NCBI GenBank assembly: GCA_002311635.1
Contig: DBZJ01000109.1
Coordinates: 17,175-63,373, forward strand
Length of the DNA stretch: 46,199 bases
Source of the DNA: Syntrophaceae bacterium UBA1163
GTDB lineage: Bacteria > Desulfobacterota > BSN033 > UBA1163
Direction: 5' to 3'
Part shown: positions 41,159 to 46,199 of the stretch, in pieces
Numbering within the stretch: position 1 is the stretch's first letter
How the letters are laid out: each line of letters opens with the position of its first letter
Made by a program: the position numbers and the translations under genes
Notes under the pieces: model-generated
Database searches by the model: none
Told to the model about the DNA's origin: nothing
The model's input: only the letters and a program-made list of their open reading frames with translations

Positions 41159-42400
41159 TCAAAGTTCGAAAAGGGTCTTGGATTGAGGCCGATAGGCTCG
41201 AATCATTTTGTCTAAAACTTCGACGGCTCTTAAAGCAAAAGCAGGATCGCTGATATGCGCATCTATCTCTTCAATGGGGATGTTGCGGTTGATGATCTTT
41301 TTCAATTCTTCCACAAAAACCTGGTCCGTTTTCGGATCAAAAAGCTCCATGCCAGCTTTGTCGGCTTCAGACCAACCTTTCTTGGGGATCAGGACATAGG
41401 TGGGTCCCTTTGATCGGTTCAATTTTTCTCCAATGATGTGGGCAAATTTTTTCATCTCATCAGGTCCCATACGGACACAGAATCGGATATCATGGAAATG
41501 TATCTTTCTCCCTTTAAGCTGGTCTGGCATGGGATAAGAGGGACTGAATGCGGCATTATCAAGGCCCCCTGGAGCAACCACAAGAGGGATCCCGAATTGA
41601 CCCGCCGTTTCCAACCGCGTGGGGCCAATCCCTTTGCAATACCCTCCAAACATTTCGTCGGCTATCTCATGAAGAGTGAAATCAATGACGCCCGCGACTA
41701 AGCCTTGGGTAACGAATTCCTCCATGGCCATTCCGCCGATTCCATTGGCGTGAAAAGCAATCATTTCATATCCTCTTTCTCGAAGGAGAGGCTCCGCCTG
41801 CATTGCACAAACTGAATTGACGCCGTAGGCTGTCACAGCAACCATCGGGTTTTCTCTTTTTATTACGCCTCCTTTTTTTATCATTCCGCACACGGCATAA
41901 GTGGCCTGTCCCAGCATTAGCCGCATAAATTCATTGAACCCCAAAATATCTGCTACCGAGTGGAACATGACAATATCTTTCGTTCCGATATATTCCCTGA
42001 TATCCCTGGAGGCCACTGTGGAAAGTACCACCTTGGGCAAGCCGAAAGGAAGGGGACGCATAATATGGGTTACGATCGCTGTTCCTGTCCCACCTCCCAT
42101 ACCAAATATCCCGTGGAGTTTGCCTTTTTCGAACAGATCTTTCGCCAAGATAACCCCGCCTTCCTGGACGGCTTTCACAAAGAGAGGGCGATTTTTTTCT
42201 TTGATTAAATGTTCCCAATGGTACCCGGCAGCCTCCACCACCTCGACTCGAGGGATATCCGGATGGGTGAGAGGTTCTCCCAAAGTTCCGATATCCATCA
42301 GGATAGGATGGATGCCGAGTTTTTCTGCGCAATCCTTTACATAAGCTGCTTCCTTTCCCTTTGTGTCCAAAGTGGCAATAATGAGTAGGTGTTTTTTCAT
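41159..42400 (-). CDS. Tm-1-like ATP-binding domain protein (UPF0261), copy 3
   Basis: About 413 residues of the UPF0261 family: HLLIIATLDTKGKEAAYV at the N-terminus, GIFGMGGGTGTAIVTHIMRP, HANGIGGMAMEEFVTQG, and VLIPKKGWSEADKAGMEL near the C-terminus. ATG 42400 with GGAAAAG upstream is preferred to a TTG at 42424. It is upstream of the molybdopterin oxidoreductase on the same strand with a 205-base gap that shows no gene. With copies 1 and 2 it makes three paralogues within 19 kb. Confidence 0.85.
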   Translation of the reverse strand: MKKHLLIIATLDTKGKEAAYVKDCAEKLGIHPILMDIGTLGEPLTHPDIPRVEVVEAAGYHWEHLIKEKNRPLFVKAVQEGGVILAKDLFEKGKLHGIFGMGGGTGTAIVTHIMRPLPFGLPKVVLSTVASRDIREYIGTKDIVMFHSVADILGFNEFMRLMLGQATYAVCGMIKKGGVIKRENPMVAVTAYGVNSVCAMQAEPLLRERGYEMIAFHANGIGGMAMEEFVTQGLVAGVIDFTLHEIADEMFGGYCKGIGPTRLETAGQFGIPLVVAPGGLDNAAFSPSYPMPDQLKGRKIHFHDIRFCVRMGPDEMKKFAHIIGEKLNRSKGPTYVLIPKKGWSEADKAGMELFDPKTDQVFVEELKKIINRNIPIEEIDAHISDPAFALRAVEVLDKMIRAYRPQSKTLFEL

Positions 42401-42466
42401 TTCATCTTTTCCAGGTATTTCCAAGGCTAAGGGAGGTTACATTAATTTATCAGGACTTGTGCATTT

Positions 42467-42510
42467 TTTCAATTTTTTCTATTGAAATTTTTCCAGATGA
42501 AAGATATTCT
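42467..42510 (+). promoter_or_regulatory. promoter with overlapping dyad for the 42534 gene
   Basis: TTGAAA (42482-42487) and TATTCT (42505-42510) are 17 bases apart. A perfect dyad TTTCAAT (42467-42473) / ATTGAAA (42481-42487) with a 7-base spacer overlaps the -35 box and could be an operator. A strong AAGGAGGG precedes ATG 42534. Confidence 0.45.
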
Positions 42511-42533
42511 TTTTATGTAAAGGAGGGACGAAG

Positions 42534-43160
42534 ATGTCACAGATTATCGTTTCACAGAATGCCCACGGGATTGTTTTAGCGAGCGAGAATCGGGCGATCC
42601 AACTGGATGAAAACGGGAACGAAATTTCATTCCAAATCAACCGCCTCCTTCCCCTGACCTCGCATTGCGCCCTCTTGATTTCGGGATCGGCAGAGGGGAG
42701 GGATATGGGAAGCGCCCTGAAGAATTTTCTCGCGGGAGAGAAACTCAGCGATGTGCAGGACATATATGGAACTGCCCTTGCCTATCTCTCGACGGAATAC
42801 GAACGATTTATGAGGAAGAAGTGCGAATTATTGCCGATCGACCCGATCCACCAGGTTTCCTTCATCCTGAGCGGCAAGACGGACAAAGACCGGAATATGC
42901 CGTTCCGTCTCTATTACATTTGGACAAAAAAGAAACTCCCCCTGCTTGACGGGGACGAGATCTCTCACGCCTTTTCCCTGCCCAGGAGGATGGGCCTGGA
43001 GTTTCAGTTGAATAAGATGTGCAAAGAGAACGCTCCGCTGAAAGAAATTTTAAAAAAGATGGCAGACGGAATGGAGCAGTTGAAATGGAAGGGAGAGGTG
43101 AGTGGTCCGGTCTCCTTTGCCACGATCAGCCAAGAGGGATTTCAATCTCTGAATCCCTGA
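42534..43160 (+). CDS. Ntn-hydrolase (proteasome beta-subunit)-like protein, hypothetical
   Basis: A 208-residue protein whose N-terminus (SQNAHGIVLASENRAIQ, followed by LLPLTSHCALLISGSAEG) follows the pattern of proteasome beta subunits and HslV: 'GVVLAADSRA' and 'SGxxxDxR'. It lacks the N-terminal nucleophile Thr directly after the initiator Met (here Ser2 could serve), and the middle part has a distinct 'VSFILSGKTDKDRNMPFRLYYIW' segment. It ends 19 bases inside the 3' end of the convergent histone-deacetylase-family gene. I do not recognise a named family; the proteasome-like fold is inference. Confidence 0.6.
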   Translation: MSQIIVSQNAHGIVLASENRAIQLDENGNEISFQINRLLPLTSHCALLISGSAEGRDMGSALKNFLAGEKLSDVQDIYGTALAYLSTEYERFMRKKCELLPIDPIHQVSFILSGKTDKDRNMPFRLYYIWTKKKLPLLDGDEISHAFSLPRRMGLEFQLNKMCKENAPLKEILKKMADGMEQLKWKGEVSGPVSFATISQEGFQSLNP

Positions 43161-43897
43161 AGAAAGCTTATCACATTCCTGCCGAGAACAGTGTGGTTGT
43201 AGCCTCCTTCGAGGACGCCGAATCGTCTTCCCTGGCAGCGCTCGAGTGAGGCTTCTTTAGCCCATTTTCCGATGGTGAAATAGTCCTCGGTCTTCAGAAG
43301 ACCTCCCCAGTCCTCTTCATGGCGGTCAAATCCTGCAGAAACAGCAACGATGTCATAGGGTCTTTTTGTTTCAAGGCATTGTTTGACCTCTTCTAAAAAT
43401 CCCTGCCGGCGTGTCCCTTCAGGGTGGAAGTAGCTCACCGATGTGGAACCGCCAAAGGTATTGGATGTGCCGTCGCCGAAGTGAAGATCGAAATCGAGGA
43501 TGAGGGCGGTTTTGATCTTTTCCTCACTGAGGAGTTTCTTAATGGCAATAGCAATATTATTGAAGTAACAGAATCCCCAGCAGGAATGAGGACTGGCATG
43601 GTGTCCCGGAGGCCGGATCAAACCGAATGAGGGCTGGCCTTTGAAAGCCATTTCCGCCGCCAGAATGGCCCCTCCCGCGGCAAGGATTCCCACTTCATAG
43701 ACTTGAGGCTCTCCTTTGACGGATTGGATATGACTTTTTCCATGAACCCTCCCCAAATCCCTCTCCAAAGCTGGCTCCGGTTCAATGAATTCAAATTCTT
43801 TCTCCAGAGCGTTTACCATGGGCTCCATCCTCCCTGGAGCCGCCGCCGGATCAGAGGTATAGACTTCGTAAAATCTCGGATGAAAGATGACCTTCAT
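43142..43897 (-). CDS. histone deacetylase superfamily protein (acetylpolyamine/acetoin-utilisation-type amidohydrolase)
   Basis: A 251-residue zinc hydrolase of the HDAC/AcuC family, shorter than the usual 310-380. Catalytic His99-His100 lie in RPPGHHASPH; zinc ligands are Asp137 and His139 in LDFDLHFGDGT and an Asp in SAGFDRHEEDW. The second His of the usual HH in 'DVHHG' is Phe here. Members remove acetyl or other acyl groups from amines or proteins. The 3' end overlaps the convergent gene at 42534 by 19 bases. The neighbouring genes give no clue to the substrate. Confidence 0.87.
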   Translation of the reverse strand: MKVIFHPRFYEVYTSDPAAAPGRMEPMVNALEKEFEFIEPEPALERDLGRVHGKSHIQSVKGEPQVYEVGILAAGGAILAAEMAFKGQPSFGLIRPPGHHASPHSCWGFCYFNNIAIAIKKLLSEEKIKTALILDFDLHFGDGTSNTFGGSTSVSYFHPEGTRRQGFLEEVKQCLETKRPYDIVAVSAGFDRHEEDWGGLLKTEDYFTIGKWAKEASLERCQGRRFGVLEGGYNHTVLGRNVISFLQGFRD

Positions 43898-44068
43898 TGC
43901 GCTTTCCTTTCCTCAAAAAAATATGGGACGATCATATATTAGCACATCCGGGATCATCGGTATATTTGAATAGTGGTCTTAGAGTGATTGCTGATTTGCA
44001 CGGGACCGAACCCGCTCAGCTGTACATAGGTTGACCGGATAGCGGAACAGGAAGGGGACTGAGAGGGC

Positions 44069-44626
44069 TCAGGGCTTGATCAATCCATTTTGGTCTTGGA
44101 GCAAGTACCAGTAGAAAGCCGAGATGACGATTGAGTGGTCGATCTTTCCTTTGCGGATCAACTCTGGGATATCCGTAAGAGGGATAAGCACCGTCTCGAT
44201 GTCTTCAGTTTGGTCTGGCATGGGATCTCTGACTTTCATGACGTTCCGGGCTACGAAAGTGTAGCAGCGGTTGTTGAAAACTGCCGGGTTGGGGTTGGAC
44301 ACACCGATCTTCACCACCTCCTCCGCCTGATAACCCGTCTCTTCCAATAGCTCGCGAGCCGCCGCACTTTTGGGAGTGTCTCCGGGGTCGACCAGCCCTC
44401 CTGGGATTTCGAGAGTTACTCCTCCGGAGCCGTGGCGGTATTGCCTGACCATCACCACGCGACGATCGGAGGTAAGAGGGATGATGTTGACCCAGTCCTG
44501 CGTTTCGATCACGTAGAAATCGTGTTCAACGCCCGTTCGAGGAGAAACGGTAGTATCCGCCCGTATAGAGAAGACACGGAAGGATCCTACGGATCGAGAT
44601 CGGATGCGCGGCCACGGTTTGATCAT
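44069..44626 (-). CDS. NUDIX hydrolase, ADP-ribose pyrophosphatase type
   Basis: A 185-residue enzyme with the Nudix box GLVDPGDTPKSAAARELLEE and TGY, where the first conserved Glu is replaced by Asp. The preceding VTLEIPGG and the overall length fit ADP-ribose pyrophosphatases, which hydrolyse ADP-ribose to AMP and ribose-5-phosphate. It is a single gene on the minus strand with about 170 bases upstream of the histone-deacetylase-family start. Substrate specificity cannot be decided from sequence alone. Confidence 0.88.
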   Translation of the reverse strand: MIKPWPRIRSRSVGSFRVFSIRADTTVSPRTGVEHDFYVIETQDWVNIIPLTSDRRVVMVRQYRHGSGGVTLEIPGGLVDPGDTPKSAAARELLEETGYQAEEVVKIGVSNPNPAVFNNRCYTFVARNVMKVRDPMPDQTEDIETVLIPLTDIPELIRKGKIDHSIVISAFYWYLLQDQNGLIKP

Positions 44627-44841
44627 TGCTCCACTCCTTCTTCAACGCCAGGTTTATTGAGAAAAAATCTTATTCTATTTGGGTTGATGCGGTTTGTCAA
44701 TTGACATTGACTTTTGGTAGCGGGTCAGTTTGAAAGATATGCTAGTCTCTATCGAGTACAGAAAAGAAATGAATGGAATGATCGCTGTAACAATCGAGAT
44801 CTCTGTCCCGAAGAAAATGTAGCCAGGAATCAAATTGAGAT

Positions 44842-44875
44842 GAAAAAAGGCACACCCCAATCTGTGCCTTTTTTC
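44842..44875 (-). terminator. rho-independent terminator of the pilin-like gene
   Basis: GGCACA and TGTGCC form a stem flanked by A6 on one side and T6 on the other (AAAAAAGGCACA ... TGTGCCTTTTTT), so it can act in both directions. It starts 16 bases after the pilin-like stop at 44892. The gap 44627-44891 shows no gene. Confidence 0.85.
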
Positions 44876-44891
44876 ATCTATACTGCGCATC

Positions 44892-45407
44892 CTACCATTG
44901 GGCAGGCTGATAATAATCTAAAGATAATCCGACCGTCACACCGTTTGCATCTTGAACTGGATCGACCACTAAAATGATCCACTGCACACCTCCCCAGCCG
45001 AATGTCTGTGCTAACGTTGCGTTTGGCCTGTAGCAGACAACAGCCCAGTTACCATTCAATCCAGGATCGCCTGATTGAAAGGCCCAATCCCCGGCTGGGC
45101 AATTGGATAAATCCACATCAGCAAAGGCGCCGGCATAGTTTGGTGGTTTAACGCTCAGGTCATCGAACGGATTATGGGCAGTTATTGGCTGCATATTCAC
45201 TATCTGCTGTGCTGAATAGAGGTTAAGAGCTGATCTGAGCGAGCCTATTACCGAATCGACGCTTGCGTGCTCTGCATTCAAAGCGAAAGAAACGTATTTA
45301 GCAATTGCTAAAGCCCCTAATAGACCAACAACCACAATAACAACAATTATCTCAGTGAGAGTGAACCCCTTTTTATCATTTATTATTAGAATCCTCCGTC
45401 GGGTCAT
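44892..45407 (-). CDS. type IV pilin / pseudopilin-like protein
   Basis: About 171 residues with a class III (prepilin peptidase) signal: a short basic leader, then KKG|FTLTEIIVVIVVVGLLG, cleavage after Gly and the conserved Glu at +5, leading into a hydrophobic helix. The rest is a globular domain with two Cys residues (SNCPAGDW and VVCYRPN) that may form a disulfide. The frame extends to 45440, but that ATG touches the -10 box of the promoter at 45441-45469; ATG 45407 has GGAG upstream and is the real start. It stands alone, with no pilus assembly gene nearby. A terminator follows. Confidence 0.87.
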   Translation of the reverse strand: MTRRRILIINDKKGFTLTEIIVVIVVVGLLGALAIAKYVSFALNAEHASVDSVIGSLRSALNLYSAQQIVNMQPITAHNPFDDLSVKPPNYAGAFADVDLSNCPAGDWAFQSGDPGLNGNWAVVCYRPNATLAQTFGWGGVQWIILVVDPVQDANGVTVGLSLDYYQPAQW

Positions 45408-45440
45408 AACGTCGCTCCGACAACACTGGGTTTTAGCCAT

Positions 45441-45469
45441 TTAATATACTAGGAGATATACAAAGTCAA
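45441..45469 (-). promoter_or_regulatory. promoter of the pilin-like gene
   Basis: On the minus strand TTGACT (45464-45469), a 17-base spacer, then TATTAA (45441-45446). Transcription would start about 45434, placing any ATG at 45440 outside the transcript and fixing the start at 45407. Confidence 0.65.
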
Positions 45470-45720
45470 AGAATATTTTCTCTTAAGTCGCGGTCATGCG
45501 GTAGTCAGAAGGTAAACAGGTCGCGAAGAAACACGAGAAAGAGATAGTCAAACTCTTTACGCAAAGCCTGGATCCGAGCGTAAAACCACAATGCAAGGTT
45601 TTCGCGTGAAAGAGAAGATGAAAACCAGCGGCACGCAGGAGCCTCACGGACTTTGCCTCTGGGGCTCCACCCGTTCCGGGGTTGCTTTGAGCTTCCCATG
45701 TGCCGGAAAACAGCAAAACA
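45470..45720. other. stretch without a recognised gene
   Basis: Two overlapping minus-strand frames (45483-45716, 77 codons; 45505-45699, 64 codons) are open here, but neither has a good ribosome site or a protein pattern I recognise. The region has a mixed composition unlike the neighbours and may be a repeat or a remnant of a lost gene. Confidence 0.4.
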
Positions 45721-45770
45721 AAATAAAAAAGAGGCCCTGGTAAAATAACCAGGGCCTCTTTTTTATTTTT
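45721..45770 (-). terminator. rho-independent terminator of the cold-shock gene
   Basis: GAGGCCCTGG (45731-45740) and CCAGGGCCTC (45749-45758) form a perfect 10-bp stem with an 8-base loop, flanked by A-rich and T-rich tracts, so it works in both directions. It lies about 30 bases after the stop at 45789. Confidence 0.93.
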
Positions 45771-45788
45771 AGCTTAATGAAATTCTAT

Positions 45789-45992
45789 TTAGCTCACCAC
45801 GACAACGTTCGTTGCCTGTGGGCCTTTTGGACCCTCGGAAACCTCGAACTCTACCTCATCACCTTCATACAGAGACTTGAACCCATCTCTCTTGATGGCA
45901 GAGAAGTGTACGAAGACGTCATTTCCGTCGTCTCTGGAAATGAACCCATAGCCCTTCTTCTCGTTAAACCATTTTACACGACCTTTGGCCAC
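45789..45992 (-). CDS. cold-shock protein, CspA family
   Basis: A 67-residue single cold-shock domain. RNA-binding motifs are [10 protein letters not shown] (RNP1) and VFVHFSAI (RNP2), with [11 protein letters not shown] at the N-terminus. CspA-type proteins act as RNA chaperones that melt mRNA structure. The start is GTG 45992, eight bases from a strong AAGGAGGTG. A long structured leader (46133 upstream to 45993) with its own hairpin precedes it, and a strong terminator follows. Confidence 0.95.
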   Translation of the reverse strand: MAKGRVKWFNEKKGYGFISRDDGNDVFVHFSAIKRDGFKSLYEGDEVEFEVSEGPKGPQATNVVVVS

Positions 45993-46059
45993 TACAACTC
46001 ACCTCCTTTCTTTTTTTAAACTTCAGTAAGTTGTAATAGCCTTTGGTCCTTAAAAAAAA

Positions 46060-46089
46060 TCGCAAAAGTTTTAAGAAGCACTTTTGCGA
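46060..46089 (-). terminator. terminator/attenuator-like hairpin in the cold-shock gene leader
   Basis: On the minus strand TCGCAAAAG and CTTTTGCGA form a perfect 9-bp stem followed directly by a run of eight T. The outer sequences TTACAAC (46116-46122) and GTTGTAA (46030-46036) can also pair and would enclose it. The site lies after the probable promoter and about 67 bases before the GTG, so it could attenuate transcription of the gene. Confidence 0.65.
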
Positions 46090-46132
46090 CCTTTTGTGAT
46101 CCAAACAAATACTTCTTACAACCTACGATTTT

Positions 46133-46161
46133 ATCATTGCATTTCCATTCTAAGATGTCAA
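46133..46161 (-). promoter_or_regulatory. promoter of the cold-shock gene
   Basis: On the minus strand a perfect TTGACA (46156-46161), a 17-base spacer and AATGAT (46133-46138), four of six consensus bases. It predicts a leader of about 130 bases. Confidence 0.6.
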
Positions 46162-46199
46162 GGGTTTTTTTCTCCTGGAATGGTATTAATTCTTGTGTC

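Noticed and set aside
40950..41162. A 70-codon minus-strand frame before the molybdopterin oxidoreductase
   Set aside because: It overlaps the real start of that gene, has no Shine-Dalgarno site and no recognisable protein pattern; it is treated as leader sequence.
44714..44977. An 87-codon plus-strand frame over the pilin terminator
   Set aside because: It runs through a strong terminator hairpin and into the antisense of the pilin-like gene, with no ribosome site.

Overview
The window reads as about 46 kb of chromosome from an anaerobic, probably syntrophic or sulfate-reducing, deltaproteobacterium (Desulfobacterota). No 16S gene or tRNA is present, so this rests on gene content: very-many-heme c-type cytochromes, a tungsten-type aldehyde:ferredoxin oxidoreductase (AOR) next to heterodisulfide-reductase (Hdr) and MvhADG-type hydrogenase genes, split PEP-synthase-like enzymes, and the style of the short intergenic repeats. 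No CRISPR array, transposase or phage gene was seen.

Region 1 (1-8585, all +) looks like an outer-membrane and extracellular electron-transfer locus. It holds the end of a beta-barrel protein, a lipoprotein and a two-domain secreted protein that seem to share one fold, a double-parvulin foldase, a 26-heme lipoprotein cytochrome, a 16-heme cytochrome and an NHL beta-propeller. Region 2 (8726-10636, +) has a small zinc-finger protein, a stand-alone receiver domain and GlgC.

Region 3 (10.7-23.6 kb, all -) is a catabolic block. It contains a split PEP-synthase pair like phenylphosphate synthase subunits 1 and 2, a PaaK-type CoA ligase, two dimeric alpha-beta-barrel genes, an HD-domain protein, a DUF89 protein, an SDR, and two CrtI/phytoene-desaturase-like flavoproteins around a 77-residue protein. 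Two gene remnants lie inside it: the C-terminal part of an acyl-CoA dehydrogenase and the C-terminus of a xanthine-dehydrogenase-type molybdenum subunit.

Region 4 (23.7-35.6 kb, -) is a ten-gene operon: HdrD-like, double HdrA, MvhD, hydrogenase small and large subunits, maturation protease, AOR, ferredoxin, transglutaminase-like and a Tm-1-like (UPF0261) protein. The AOR, ferredoxin, HdrD, HdrA and MvhD components match the BamBCDEF set of class II benzoyl-CoA reductase, but a NiFe hydrogenase stands where BamGHI (NADH module) would be. A divergent LysR gene (36042) lies upstream. The intergenic region between them shares an approximately 79-bp promoter/operator with the region upstream of the flavoprotein operon at 23.4 kb, tying regions 3 and 4 into one likely LysR regulon. 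This is the most interesting result.

Region 5 (37.0-42.4 kb) has two more UPF0261 paralogues around a molybdopterin oxidoreductase. Region 6 (42.5-46.2 kb) is mixed: an Ntn-hydrolase-like protein, a histone-deacetylase-family hydrolase, a NUDIX hydrolase, a type IV pilin-like protein, and a cold-shock gene with a long, structured leader. All functions are inferred from sequence motifs read by eye; no database search was possible.
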